This document shows positions 33,623-43,206 of a stretch of DNA of 64,000 bases, piece by piece. The position numbers and the translations under genes are program-made. Each line of letters opens with the position of its first letter. Position 1 is the first letter of the stretch. The DNA lies in contig JANXWZ010000238.1 of assembly GCA_025350865.1 (NCBI GenBank), positions 62,001 through 126,000 on the forward strand, in the 5' to 3' direction. The DNA is from Rhodanobacteraceae bacterium. GTDB lineage: Bacteria; Acidobacteriota; Terriglobia; Terriglobales; Acidobacteriaceae. The notes under the pieces were generated by a model. That model ran no database searches and was not told the origin of the DNA. It saw nothing but the letters and a program-made list of their open reading frames with translations.

Positions 33623-35014
33623 TCACTTCATCGGTGCGAGGGCGATGATTCGATGACGAGCTTCGAATTCTTCGTCCGGATTTAACCCCTTGGATGCTTC
33701 CAGAAACTGTTTGTATGCTTCGATCGCAACTTTTGTGTGGTGGAGCTTGTCGTGTGAAATCGCCGTGAGGAACAAAACAGGAGCCGAAGTTGGAAGAACT
33801 GTACCACGGATTTGTAGCGCCTGCAATGCCATCACCGGATCATGGTTGGATGAAGCTGCGAAGGCAAGATCGCCAGCGGCATTCCCAAGATCGCCGGGAG
33901 TAGGGAAAAGAGTCGGCTGGCTGACGACCCGAGTTAGAATCTCCTGAGCATCCGCAAAGCGCAGCAGGTGGATGAGCGCCCGCGCCCGGTCGTCCACCAG
34001 CGTTCCATCGCGCGGGCTTTGCAGGTAGAGCTTCGCCAGCAGAGGCTCGGCGTTGGCGTAGTCCTTTTGCTCAAGATAGATGTTCGAGAGAAGGCGGCCG
34101 ATGTTGGTGTCGGAGGGGTTGGCCTCATGGAGGCGCTGCACCATCGGCAGGGCAAGATCGGTCTTGCCCTGGCTAGCGTACAGCGTCGCAAGCTGAACAG
34201 TCAGGGTTGGATCGTCGGGATGGGCCACGAGAGCCGCAGAAAGCAGCGCCTCGGCCTCCGGGGCACGCAGTTCCTTGACGAGCAGGCGTGCGAGCGATGC
34301 TGAGGCCGCGGGATCGTTTGGCGTTGCGGCCAGTACCCGGCGGTACGCAGCTTCGGCGGCTGCCCCGCCGTTAGTGGCGGCACCGGCCAACTCCGCGCTG
34401 AGCAGGGTGTCTTCGGGCGATTCGGGGCTTAGCTTGAGGGCTTGGAGAAGTTCATCGCGGGCATCGGTGGGACGAGTCTTCTGGTGGATCCGGGCGAGCG
34501 CGCGGAAGGCTCGGGCCTTTGGGGCAGGGTCGCCTTCCGAAAGCTTGGTAGCTGCCAGTAGTTCCGTGCGGGCGGCGGGCAGGTTGCCGCTGCGCGCCAG
34601 CAGGAGGCCGAGCGCTACGCGTGGTTCCAGGAAGTTGGCATCGTCGGCAATGGATGCGCGATAGCTTTGCTCGGCCTGGCCGCACATGTCCAGCGCGTCC
34701 TGAGTGGAGGCCAGGTCGTACTGGATCCGTGAATCTTTCGGGCTGGCAGCGGCCAGGGGAGTGAGGAGCTTCAAAGCTTTCTCGTAGTCATGCGCGTCGA
34801 TTGCTGCGTTGGCCGCGTCGATCACCGGGCTGGGGGTGGCGGTGCGGGTTTGGAGATTGGTGGCGAAGTCCTGGGCCGCAATTGGCGAGGTGACGGCAAG
34901 CAACAGCAAGAGCGGGCCGATTGCGAGTCTACGTTCCCACCCAAGCCGCGAAGAGGCCCCGGCGTCGATGGGGGACCCTGAGATTCGTGTTTGGGCCATG
35001 ATGGTAAGACTCAT
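33623..35014 (-). CDS. Exported tetratricopeptide-repeat protein
   Basis: The 463-residue protein has a membrane/signal segment near 30-47 (AIGPLLLLLAVTSPIAAQ). About ten TPR-like helical repeats follow, such as YEKALKLLTPLAAASPKDSRIQYDLAS and AEPLLAKLYLQSP, which form a protein-binding scaffold. Its ATG at 35014 overlaps the uvrA stop (ATGA); an ATG five codons later is also possible. The partner is unknown, but the two small exported proteins downstream are candidates. Confidence 0.8.
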   Translation of the reverse strand: MSLTIMAQTRISGSPIDAGASSRLGWERRLAIGPLLLLLAVTSPIAAQDFATNLQTRTATPSPVIDAANAAIDAHDYEKALKLLTPLAAASPKDSRIQYDLASTQDALDMCGQAEQSYRASIADDANFLEPRVALGLLLARSGNLPAARTELLAATKLSEGDPAPKARAFRALARIHQKTRPTDARDELLQALKLSPESPEDTLLSAELAGAATNGGAAAEAAYRRVLAATPNDPAASASLARLLVKELRAPEAEALLSAALVAHPDDPTLTVQLATLYASQGKTDLALPMVQRLHEANPSDTNIGRLLSNIYLEQKDYANAEPLLAKLYLQSPRDGTLVDDRARALIHLLRFADAQEILTRVVSQPTLFPTPGDLGNAAGDLAFAASSNHDPVMALQALQIRGTVLPTSAPVLFLTAISHDKLHHTKVAIEAYKQFLEASKGLNPDEEFEARHRIIALAPMK

Positions 35015-38000
35015 ACCGCCGCCGAATGTTGAGCCAGCACCGGCGCGAGCCAGTAGCCGGTGTGGCTGGCGGGGTTGGCGGCGATCTCTTCCGGGGTGCC
35101 GGTTGCGACGATCTTGCCGCCCGCATCGCCGCCCTCCGGGCCCATGTCGATCACCCAGTCCGCCGACTTGATGACGTCAAGGTTATGTTCGATGACCAGC
35201 AGTGAACCGCCGCCGTCGATCAGCTTGCGGAACGCTGCGAGCAGCTTGGCGACGTCGTCAAAGTGCAGGCCGGTCGTGGGTTCGTCCAGAATATAGAGCG
35301 TCCGGCTGCGGGCCTTGGCGGCAGCGTCGTTCGAGGAATTACGGTTGGTAATAGAGCGTGCCGTGGCGAGGTGCGAGGCCAGCTTAACCCGTTGCGCCTC
35401 GCCGCCGGAGAGCGTCGTGGCGGATTGGCCGAGACGCACGTAGGAGAGGCCAACCTCGTCCAGGACGTAGAGCTTGTCGACGATGCGCGGATGCCCCGCA
35501 AAGTACACGAGAGCTTCCTTCACCGTCATGTTCAGAACGTCGTAGATGTTCTTGCCCTTGTACTTGATATCCAGGATGCCGGCCTTGTAACGGGTTCCGT
35601 TGCACTCTTCGCAGGGGAGCTCGATGTCAGCAAGGAATTGCATCTCGACGGTCACGGTTCCATCACCTTCGCACACGTCGCAGCGGCCGCCGGGCACGTT
35701 GAACGAGAACGAACCGGCGGTGTAGCCCTTGCGTTTGGAGTCGGGCTGCGCGGCGAACAGCGCACGGATGTCGTCGAAGGCCTTGATGTAAGTCACCGGA
35801 TTCGATCGCGGTGTGCGGCCGATGGGCGACTGGTCGACCAGGATGACGTCGTTGAGGTGCTGCGTGCCGCTGAGATCGCGGTACAGTGCTGTCGGGTCCG
35901 CGCCTTCCGTCTGCCCGAGCGACTGCTGCAGCGCCCGGTAGAGCACCTGGTGCACGATGGTCGATTTGCCCGAACCGGAGACGCCGGTGACGCAGCACAG
36001 CAGGTTGAGCGGGATGTCGAGATCGACGCCGCGCAGGTTGTGGATGCGGGCGCCGTTGAGTTTCAGATGCTCCCGGCCGGGCTCGCGCCGGTGTTTGGGG
36101 ACGGGGATCGTCAGGCGGCCGGAGAGGTACTTTCCAGTGATGCTGTTCGGGTTTGCCATCACCTCTGCAACCGTACCAGCGGCGAGGAGTTGACCGCCGA
36201 GTTCGCCTGCTCCGGGGCCGAGATCCAACAGATAATCGGCCGCCCGGATGACGTCGGGATCGTGTTCTACAACCAGAATCGTGTTGCCGAGATCGCGGAG
36301 GTCTTCCATAATGCTGATCAGTTTGGCGGTGTCGCGGGTGTGCAGGCCGATCGACGGCTCATCCAGCACATAAAGCGCGCCGACAAGGCGAGAGCCGAGC
36401 GACGTGGCGAGCTGGATGCGTTGCGATTCGCCACCCGAGAGCGTGGAGGAGAGGCGGTCAAGTGTGAGGTAATCGAGCCCGACCTGGTGCAGGAAATGGG
36501 TTCGCTGGCGGACCTCTTCAAGAACCTTGCCGGCGATTTCCATCTGCGACGGCGACAGCGCGAGTGAGTCAAAAAACTCAGTTGCCGCCGAAATGGTCAG
36601 CGCGGATACTTCGCAAATGTTCTTGTCCTGAATCATGACGGCGCGAGCTTCGGCGCGGAGGCGTGTGCCGCGGCAGTCGGGGCAGAGCGCATAGCCGCGG
36701 TACTTCGACAGGAAGACGCGAACATGCAGCTTGTACTTTTTGCGGTCGAGCGCGATGAAGAAACCGCGGATGCCCGGGTAGCTGCCGTCGCCGTCTTCGA
36801 CGTATCGCTGCTGCGCGGCGGTCAGGTCGTACCAGGGGACGTTGGTGGGAATGTTGGCGAGCTTGGCTGCTCGCTTCATCTCGCCGTGATGGGGGCGGTA
36901 TTTCGTCGTCGTCCAGGGATGAATCGCGCCGTCGTCAAGCGATTTTGAGCGGTCGGGAATGATCAGGCCGGGGTCGAAGTCGATGGTGTTGCCAAATCCC
37001 TGACAACGGGGGCAGGCCCCAAACGGATTGTTAAAGGAGAAGAGGCGCGGCTCCGGCTCGCGATAAGCGCGGTGGCAGGTGGTGCATTCGAAGGCAGACG
37101 AATATCGATGGAGCGCAGGAGTGTCGCCAAGCGTATGGAACTGGATTTCGCCGGCCTCGCGATAGCCTGTTTCGATGGCGTCTACCAGCCGCGAGCGGAC
37201 CTCAGGCGAAAGCGCAAGGCGGTCGGCCAGCACGAAGATCGGTTGCGAGAAGTCGAGTTCAAGCAGAGATTCTGGCGTTGAGAACTCGACGATGGCACCG
37301 GGCTGGTTGGCGGCTTTCTGCGCCGCTGTCTGCTGGTAGAGCCGGTTGTAGCCGCGGCGGCGGAGTTCGACCAGCCGATCTTTGATCGGGTCGGTAAGGG
37401 TGGCAGCGGCGATGTTCTTCGCGGGCTTCTTTGCGGCCGTCGTCTTCGGTTTCTTGATTGGCTTGGGAGCCTCAGGCTCGCCGGTGGACGAACCTTGCAG
37501 AGCTTCAAGTCTTATCTCGGCGCGGATGATCGGGAACAGCGCGTAGACGCGCGTTCCCTCGGGCAGCGCGAGCATCGAGGTGACGATCTCGTCGACGGAA
37601 TCGCGCTTGACGATGCCTCCGCAATGAAGACAAGTGACGGTGCCGCAGCGCGCATACAAGAGTCGCAGATAGTCATAGATTTCAGTGGCAGTCGCGACCG
37701 TGGACCGTGGGTTGCGGGTCTGGTTCTTCTGCTTGATCGCGATAGCCGGTGCAAGGCCGTCCATGTGGTCGACGTCGGGCTTCTCGATGCGCTCCAGGAA
37801 CTGGCGTGCATAGGCAGAGAGAGACTCGACGTAGCGCCGCTGGCCCTCCGCGTACACCGTGTCGAACGCGAGCGACGACTTGCCCGAACCCGAGACGCCC
37901 GAAACGACCGTCAGCGCGTTATGCGGGATGTCGACGTCGATGCCCTTGAGGTTGTGCGTGCGGGCTCCACGGATGGTGATCTGGTCGAGTTGGGGCGGAT

Positions 38001-38037
38001 GCGCCGGTGCTTGCTCTTCTACGAATTCTTCAATCAT
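35011..38037 (-). CDS. uvrA: Excinuclease ABC subunit A
   Basis: UvrA is the damage-sensing ATPase of nucleotide excision repair. From the ATG at 38037 it is 1,008 residues with both ABC modules: Walker [10 protein letters not shown] near 50 and GVSGSGKST near 690, signatures [12 protein letters not shown] and [12 protein letters not shown]. It has zinc-finger cysteines in CTTCHRAY...CPRCQG and in CDVCEGDG...CEECNG. An insertion of about 35 residues rich in Lys/Ala/Pro ([17 protein letters not shown]) lies near residues 190-225 in the UvrB-interaction region. The 38037 start has GGAG 8 bases upstream; a longer frame to 38091 has no ribosome site. The stop overlaps the TPR gene. Confidence 0.95.
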   Translation of the reverse strand: MIEEFVEEQAPAHPPQLDQITIRGARTHNLKGIDVDIPHNALTVVSGVSGSGKSSLAFDTVYAEGQRRYVESLSAYARQFLERIEKPDVDHMDGLAPAIAIKQKNQTRNPRSTVATATEIYDYLRLLYARCGTVTCLHCGGIVKRDSVDEIVTSMLALPEGTRVYALFPIIRAEIRLEALQGSSTGEPEAPKPIKKPKTTAAKKPAKNIAAATLTDPIKDRLVELRRRGYNRLYQQTAAQKAANQPGAIVEFSTPESLLELDFSQPIFVLADRLALSPEVRSRLVDAIETGYREAGEIQFHTLGDTPALHRYSSAFECTTCHRAYREPEPRLFSFNNPFGACPRCQGFGNTIDFDPGLIIPDRSKSLDDGAIHPWTTTKYRPHHGEMKRAAKLANIPTNVPWYDLTAAQQRYVEDGDGSYPGIRGFFIALDRKKYKLHVRVFLSKYRGYALCPDCRGTRLRAEARAVMIQDKNICEVSALTISAATEFFDSLALSPSQMEIAGKVLEEVRQRTHFLHQVGLDYLTLDRLSSTLSGGESQRIQLATSLGSRLVGALYVLDEPSIGLHTRDTAKLISIMEDLRDLGNTILVVEHDPDVIRAADYLLDLGPGAGELGGQLLAAGTVAEVMANPNSITGKYLSGRLTIPVPKHRREPGREHLKLNGARIHNLRGVDLDIPLNLLCCVTGVSGSGKSTIVHQVLYRALQQSLGQTEGADPTALYRDLSGTQHLNDVILVDQSPIGRTPRSNPVTYIKAFDDIRALFAAQPDSKRKGYTAGSFSFNVPGGRCDVCEGDGTVTVEMQFLADIELPCEECNGTRYKAGILDIKYKGKNIYDVLNMTVKEALVYFAGHPRIVDKLYVLDEVGLSYVRLGQSATTLSGGEAQRVKLASHLATARSITNRNSSNDAAAKARSRTLYILDEPTTGLHFDDVAKLLAAFRKLIDGGGSLLVIEHNLDVIKSADWVIDMGPEGGDAGGKIVATGTPEEIAANPASHTGYWLAPVLAQHSAAV

Positions 38038-38121
38038 GGCCACACTCCATTGTCGGTAAAAACCGGGGCCACGTCCATTGTGGGTATTCATGCTGCGAAT
38101 TTGGGGCTAGAATCTGGAACC

Positions 38122-38586
38122 ATGAAGACCACGATGCGTTCGCTGTCGTTGCTCGGGGCGATCTCTACCGCTGCTTTTCTCACGGCGTTTCGCGCCGCTC
38201 CGACCGCCGAGGAACAAGCTGTGCTTGCGCCGGTGCAGGCGATGTTCGACGGAATGTCGAAGCGCAACGCCACCGCGATCAAGGCGCCGACGCTTCCGGG
38301 CGGGACAATGGTTCTGATGCGCGACGGTAAGCCGACGCAGATGACGCTGGAGTCGTTTGCGGATCGTGTAGGAAAGCCCGGCACGACGGCGATTCAGGAG
38401 CGCATCCACGATCCACTGGTACGCGTCGACAACGACCTGGCAGTCGTTTGGGCGCCGTTTGACTTCCTGATCGATGGCAAGGTTGACCACTGCGGCACCG
38501 ACCTCTTCAACATGGTGAAGGTCGATGGCAAGTGGTTGATCGCCAGCGTCGCCGATACCGGGCGCAAAGACTGTCCGGCAAAGTAG
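38122..38586 (+). CDS. Exported NTF2/SnoaL-like (DUF4440-type) protein, first of a pair
   Basis: The 154-residue protein has an N-terminal hydrophobic segment (SLSLLGAISTAAFLTA) and an NTF2-like cone fold pattern: an AEEQAVLAPVQAMFDGM helix, then DNDLAVVWAPFDFLIDGK and GTDLFNMVKVDGKWLIAS strands. Two cysteines near the C terminus (DHCGTD, RKDCP) may form a disulfide in the periplasm. No catalytic role can be assigned. A close paralogue follows 11 bases later. It is divergent from uvrA. Confidence 0.75.
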   Translation: MKTTMRSLSLLGAISTAAFLTAFRAAPTAEEQAVLAPVQAMFDGMSKRNATAIKAPTLPGGTMVLMRDGKPTQMTLESFADRVGKPGTTAIQERIHDPLVRVDNDLAVVWAPFDFLIDGKVDHCGTDLFNMVKVDGKWLIASVADTGRKDCPAK

Positions 38587-38597
38587 AATCGTAAGCC

Positions 38598-39068
38598 ATG
38601 AAGACATCTATGCGTTTGCGCGTTCTCTCGTCGGTTGTGGCGATCACTGCTTTCGGCTTTCTCACAGCGTTCCGCTCCGCGCCAACTCCGGAGGAGCAGG
38701 CTGTGCTCGCGCCAATCCAGGCCATATTTGATGGCATGGCGAAGCGCGATGCAGCGGCGATCAAAGCGGTGTCGCTGCCGGGTGGGTCGCTGGTGGCGAT
38801 GCGCAACGGCAAGCCCGTCCAGATGACCTTGGACGCCTTTGCTGAAAATTCCGGGAAGCCGGGAACGACGCAGAATCAGGAACGCATTCACGACCCGCTG
38901 GTGAAGATCGACAACGACCTTGCGGTAGTCTGGGCACCGTTTGAATATCTGATCGATGGCAAGGTCAATTCCTGCGGAACGGACCTGTTCAACCTCGTGA
39001 GGGTCGACGGCAAATGGCTGGTTGCGAGCCTGGAGTACACCGGACGCAAGGATTGCCCCGTCCGATAG
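38598..39068 (+). CDS. Exported NTF2/SnoaL-like (DUF4440-type) protein, second of a pair
   Basis: This 156-residue protein is colinear with its neighbour at 38122 and shares most of its core residues, including EEQAVLAP, ERIHDPLV, DNDLAVVWAPF and GRKDCP with the same two cysteines. The pair is a tandem duplication that has diverged. It ends three bases before the stop of the convergent lspA, with no terminator between. Confidence 0.75.
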   Translation: MKTSMRLRVLSSVVAITAFGFLTAFRSAPTPEEQAVLAPIQAIFDGMAKRDAAAIKAVSLPGGSLVAMRNGKPVQMTLDAFAENSGKPGTTQNQERIHDPLVKIDNDLAVVWAPFEYLIDGKVNSCGTDLFNLVRVDGKWLVASLEYTGRKDCPVR

Positions 39069-39071
39069 GAT

Positions 39072-39575
39072 TTACGCCTCGTCCGGCTGTTGGCGGAATA
39101 TTTCGAGCAGCAGCAGACAAGCCCCGATAACGATGGCCGAGTCGGCGAGGTTGAAGTCGGGCCAGTGGTAATGGACGATCTTGACCTCCAGGAAGTCGAC
39201 GACGTAGGAGAAGCGGATGCGGTCGTAGAGGTTGCCGATGGCTCCGCCGAGGATTAGGCCGAGCGCGATACCGCTGGCCGAGACGCGACGGCCCATGCGC
39301 CAGATCATCCCCATGACGACGATGATGGCGACGATGGAGAAGGCGATGAGGGCGTTGCGGACCAGAGCCGGGGAGAGTGATTCGGCGAATAGCGAGAAGG
39401 CCGCGCCGGTATTGAAGACGTGCGAGAGGCGGAAGACGCCGGGGATGACGGAGATGAAGTTTCCGCGGGGGATGTTCTTGTCGATCCAGAGTTTTGATAG
39501 CCGGTCAAACAAGACGACGACGGCTGCGAGAAGCAGGAGATAGGGGCGGGAGTCGCGTTGGGTGGTGCTGTTCAT
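39072..39575 (-). CDS. lspA: Lipoprotein signal peptidase II
   Basis: This aspartyl membrane protease cleaves signal peptides of diacylated prolipoproteins after Lgt. The 167-residue protein has four hydrophobic segments, the SHVFNTGAAFS loop and the catalytic aspartates in GNLYDRIRFSYVVDFLEV. The start is set at the ATG at 39575. The frame stays open to 39638, but those 21 extra codons (MNVWAEAQAYLKA...) come from a tandem intergenic repeat and are not credible as part of LspA. The gene follows ileS on the same strand, a common arrangement. Confidence 0.92.
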   Translation of the reverse strand: MNSTTQRDSRPYLLLLAAVVVLFDRLSKLWIDKNIPRGNFISVIPGVFRLSHVFNTGAAFSLFAESLSPALVRNALIAFSIVAIIVVMGMIWRMGRRVSASGIALGLILGGAIGNLYDRIRFSYVVDFLEVKIVHYHWPDFNLADSAIVIGACLLLLEIFRQQPDEA

Positions 39576-39595
39576 AATTAAAGTCTTCTCGGTTG

Positions 39596-39711
39596 CGACT
39601 GCTTTTAGATAGGCCTGAGCTTCAGCCCACACGTTCACTTGCTTCTAGGTAGGTCTGGGCTTCAGCCCAAACATTCACGGCCTACGACAATCCGGGCTTT
39701 AGCCCCCGGGG
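39596..39711 (+). repeat. Tandem 40-bp repeat plus palindrome between ileS and lspA
   Basis: Two direct copies lie at about 39596-39637 and 39640-39678. They share GCTT(t/c)TAG(a/g)TAGG and the core TTCAGCCCA(c/a)AC(g/a)TTCAC. A palindrome CCGGGCTTTAGCCCCCGGG (about 39692-39710) follows. The GGCTTCAGCC motif is like the centre of the family-2 repeats. The block lies in the gap upstream of lspA. Confidence 0.75.
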
Positions 39712-39725
39712 TATGCTCTCTTCGG

Positions 39726-42700
39726 TCAGGATGCGGGGGCTGTTGGAGTCGCGGTGTAGGGGGCGAAGCCGATGGCTTCGAGTGCCTCGGCGCAACGCAG
39801 GCACACGGTGGGGTAGTGGTTGTCGGATGCTACATCAGGGACGTAGCGCCAGCAGCGTTCGCACTTGGTCCCTGTTACTGGAATCGTTGTAGCACTTACG
39901 GCTGTAACTTGAGGGTCGCCGTGAGCAATTGCGGCCGAGACCTCTACTTGTGAAACGTTGAAGAGCTCAGGCAGGCCCGCTTGATGTACCTTCAACAAGT
40001 TGTGGAGAGAGGCGTCAGCGACTAGCAATCCAATGGCCGCGTCAAGGCCCTTGCCGATCAGGCCTGCCTTTCGGTCGACTTCGATAGCCGACAGGACTTC
40101 ACTTCTCACTTCCAACAACCTCTGCCAATCCGCCTCAATGCTGGACTCATTTCCGGGCACGATATCCGCCATGTCGGGAAACAACGCGAGATGCACACTC
40201 GCCTCCCGGCCTTCCACGTGTGGCAGGAGCGGCCAGACCTCATCCGCCGTAAAGCTGAGGATCGGCGCAATCAACCGCGTCAACGCCTCGGCAATACGCC
40301 AAAGCGCGGTCTGAGCGGAGCGGCGGGCGGGGTGGTTCGGGGCAAAGGTATAGAGGCGGTCTTTGAGTACGTCGAGGTAGAGTGCCGAGAGGTCGGTATT
40401 CACGTACTCGTTCAGCGCGTGATAAGCCCGGTGGAACTCGAAGTCGTCGTATGCCTTGCGGATTTTGGCGTCGAGCTCGGCGGTCTGCGCGAGGATGTAC
40501 TGGTCTAAAGGTTCCATCGCAGAGAACGCGATGGCGTCCGTGGCCGGGGTGAAGTCGTGCAGGTTTCCGAGCAGGAACTTGAGCGTATTGCGCAGCTTGC
40601 GGTAGTTGTCGCCCACACGCTGCATCAGGTTTTCGCTGGCGGCAACGTCCTCGCGGAAGTCGACCGAGGCCACCCACAGGCGGATGATCTCGGCCCCCAG
40701 GCGCTTGGCTACATCGACGGGATCGACGCCATTGCCGAGCGATTTCGAAAAGGCGCGGCCCTGCTCGTCGAGCGTCCAGCCGGAGGTGGCGACCATCCGA
40801 TAAGGGGCAACACCCCGAAGTGCAACGGAGGTGAGCAGCGACGAGTGGAACCAGCCGCGGTGCTGGTCGCCGCCCTCGGTGTAGAGGTCGGCAGGGAAGC
40901 GAAGCGTCGGTTCGGCGTCCAGGACCGCGTGCCAGCTCGCGCCGGATTCGAACCAGACGTCGAGGATGTCCATCTCTTTGCGGAAGTCGGCCCGATCGTC
41001 GTTGCCGCACTTCTCGCACTTGGTTCCATGCGGCAGGAGATCCGCGGCGGCGTGGACATACCAGGCGTCCGCCGACTCCTTGCGGAAAAGCTCGACGATC
41101 GTCTCGTTCAACTCGGACGAGCGGATCGGCTCATTGCAGCGGTTGCAGAGGAAGACCGCGATGGGTACGCCCCAGATTCGCTGGCGCGAGATACACCAGT
41201 CGGGGCGCGTGGCGATCATGTTGGAGATACGGTCTTCGCCCCACGCCGGGTCCCACACAACTTGCTTGATCTCGTCGAGGGCGCGCTGGCGGAAGGTCTC
41301 GGTGGCGGGTTCGAGTTTGTCCGAGAGGTAGTTGGAGGGGTCAAGGGCCAGCGTGTCCAGCATCGGGTTGGTGAGGTCGATGGTGTCGGCGGCGACCTCC
41401 TGCGAGGCGCGCAGCGACGCAACTTTCTCGGCAAGCTTTTCTTCCTGCTGCTGGGTCGTGACGATCGAGGGCATGGGGGTTTCCATCCCGATGAACCACT
41501 GCTCTGTGGCGCGGACGATCACGGGGTTGTGGCAGCGCCAGCAGTGCGGGTTGCTGTGCTCGAAGTGGCTTGCGGCGAGCAGCGCGCCGTGTTCGCGCAG
41601 GACTTCGGTGATGACCTTGTTGGACTCGAAGACGGTGAGGTTCTCGTAGGGCTGGCCGTTGGTGTTGCGCTGGCGGCCCGCGTTGTCAACATACTGGAGT
41701 TCCGGCAGGTCGTAGCGCTTGCCGGTGGCGAAGTCATCCACGCCGTGTGCCGGTGCGGTATGGACGGCCCCTGTGCCTTGATCTGCGGTGACGTATGTGG
41801 CCGTCACGCCGAAGACCGTGCGGTTGAGGTACGGATGGTCGAACGTGGTGTGTTCGAGCTTGCCGCCTTGGAAACCTGCGATCACGTCGGTCGCGGTCGC
41901 TGGTTCAGACGGATTGGTGGCGCTCAGCAGATTGCATTGAACGATTACGGTCGAAAGCAGTCCTTCTGCCACGATGTAGACCCCAGTGGAGGTGCTGATT
42001 GCGACATACTCCATCTCCGGGTTGAAAGCGACGGCCTGCGATGCCGGGATGGTCCAGGGCGTGGTCGTCCAGATGATCGTGTAGACCTCCCGACCCGCCA
42101 GCACTGGATGGATGTGCGCCGGATCGCTGGTGAGTTTGTAGCGGATGTAGACGCTCGGAGACGTGTGCTGCTCGTATTCGACTTCGGCCTCAGCCAGTGC
42201 GGTCTGGTCGTGGATGCACCAGAAGACCGGCTTCAGGCCTTTGTAGACGAATCCCTGCTCAAAGAAAGCATAAAAAGTCTCGAGGATGCTCGCTTCGTAA
42301 CCGTTTGACATCGTCAGGTAAGGATCATCCCATCGCCCGAACACCCCGATGCGCTGGAACTGCTGGCGCTGCAGGTCGACATATTTCTGCGCGTATTCGC
42401 GGCAGGCGCGGCGGACGCTCACGGCAGGCATTTCAAGTTTCTTGCGGCCGAGTTGCTCGTCTACCTTGATCTCGATGGGGAGGCCGTGGCAGTCCCAACC
42501 GGGGACGTAAGGCGCGTCGAAACCGGCCATCGTCTTAGTCTTTACGACGAAGTCCTTGATGCACTTGTTCAGCGCGTGACCCAGGTGGATCGCTCCGTTG
42601 GCGTAGGGCGGTCCGTCGTGGAGAATGTATTGTGGAGAGCCGGCGCGGGCTGCGCGAATCTGTCCGTACAAATCCTGCTTCAGCCAGCCTTCCAGGCGGG

Positions 42701-42824
42701 CGGGCTCATTTTGAGGCAGGTTCGCCTTCATGGGGAAGGCCGTTTCCGGCAAGTTCAAGGTCGATTTCAGCGGCTTGGGGGCGCCGGGGTCTTTGGATTC
42801 GGGTGCTGGTGGAACCTGTGACAT
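39726..42824 (-). CDS. ileS: Isoleucyl-tRNA synthetase
   Basis: This class I synthetase charges tRNA-Ile. The 1,032-residue protein has the HIGH motif HLGH after GPPYANGAI (near 78), DCHGLPIE, the editing (CP1) domain, the KMSKS motif as GRAFSKSLGNGVDP near 640, an anticodon-binding helical domain and a C-terminal zinc finger (CERCWRYV...CLRCAEAL). The ATG at 42824 has AAGGA 7-8 bases upstream; a TTG two codons earlier is not needed. The first 30 residues are Pro/Lys-rich. Confidence 0.95.
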   Translation of the reverse strand: MSQVPPAPESKDPGAPKPLKSTLNLPETAFPMKANLPQNEPARLEGWLKQDLYGQIRAARAGSPQYILHDGPPYANGAIHLGHALNKCIKDFVVKTKTMAGFDAPYVPGWDCHGLPIEIKVDEQLGRKKLEMPAVSVRRACREYAQKYVDLQRQQFQRIGVFGRWDDPYLTMSNGYEASILETFYAFFEQGFVYKGLKPVFWCIHDQTALAEAEVEYEQHTSPSVYIRYKLTSDPAHIHPVLAGREVYTIIWTTTPWTIPASQAVAFNPEMEYVAISTSTGVYIVAEGLLSTVIVQCNLLSATNPSEPATATDVIAGFQGGKLEHTTFDHPYLNRTVFGVTATYVTADQGTGAVHTAPAHGVDDFATGKRYDLPELQYVDNAGRQRNTNGQPYENLTVFESNKVITEVLREHGALLAASHFEHSNPHCWRCHNPVIVRATEQWFIGMETPMPSIVTTQQQEEKLAEKVASLRASQEVAADTIDLTNPMLDTLALDPSNYLSDKLEPATETFRQRALDEIKQVVWDPAWGEDRISNMIATRPDWCISRQRIWGVPIAVFLCNRCNEPIRSSELNETIVELFRKESADAWYVHAAADLLPHGTKCEKCGNDDRADFRKEMDILDVWFESGASWHAVLDAEPTLRFPADLYTEGGDQHRGWFHSSLLTSVALRGVAPYRMVATSGWTLDEQGRAFSKSLGNGVDPVDVAKRLGAEIIRLWVASVDFREDVAASENLMQRVGDNYRKLRNTLKFLLGNLHDFTPATDAIAFSAMEPLDQYILAQTAELDAKIRKAYDDFEFHRAYHALNEYVNTDLSALYLDVLKDRLYTFAPNHPARRSAQTALWRIAEALTRLIAPILSFTADEVWPLLPHVEGREASVHLALFPDMADIVPGNESSIEADWQRLLEVRSEVLSAIEVDRKAGLIGKGLDAAIGLLVADASLHNLLKVHQAGLPELFNVSQVEVSAAIAHGDPQVTAVSATTIPVTGTKCERCWRYVPDVASDNHYPTVCLRCAEALEAIGFAPYTATPTAPAS

Positions 42825-43206
42825 GGACAATCCTTATCCGCTCGAAGCTCAGCCTTGCTTGGTTCAATGGATGGACGATGCGAAAACTTCATTGTATCGG
42901 GTTCGGATGATCCGGAAGACCGAGCGAGGCCGGTCAGGTGCTGAATCAAGACAGGTTCGGCAAAATGGAACCATTGTTGATGATAGTGCGTCAAAGGAAC
43001 TGGCGACATGCGGGCGGTATTGTTTGTAGAATGGCATGGAATGCAGGATGACGCCCCACCTGCCAACGTTCGCGAGCGAAGCTGCAGATGTGGCAGGCAA
43101 AACACTTCAAGGAAAGACGACGGGTGAGCATTCAGAGTCAGAAGCCGGGCTGAGACAATTCGATCAGTCTGGACTTGGGTTTTGAGCTGCCGAGGCAACT
43201 AAGTCT
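42825..43206. other. Divergent intergenic region, ileS to tonB
   Basis: This gap of 382 bases lies between the divergent ileS and tonB starts and should hold both promoters. I see no convincing -35/-10 pair, T-box leader features, hairpin or repeat. The open frames in it have no ribosome sites or recognisable products. Confidence 0.5.

Noticed and set aside
35263..36567. Antisense reading frame of 434 codons within uvrA
   Set aside because: It is opposite the second half of UvrA, with no recognisable domains.
39576..39638. N-terminal extension of LspA
   Set aside because: The 21 extra codons are translated from a tandem intergenic repeat and precede a normal LspA start.
40557..42308. Antisense reading frame of 583 codons within ileS
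   Set aside because: The sense strand encodes IleRS with all motifs. The antisense product has the composition expected of a shadow frame.
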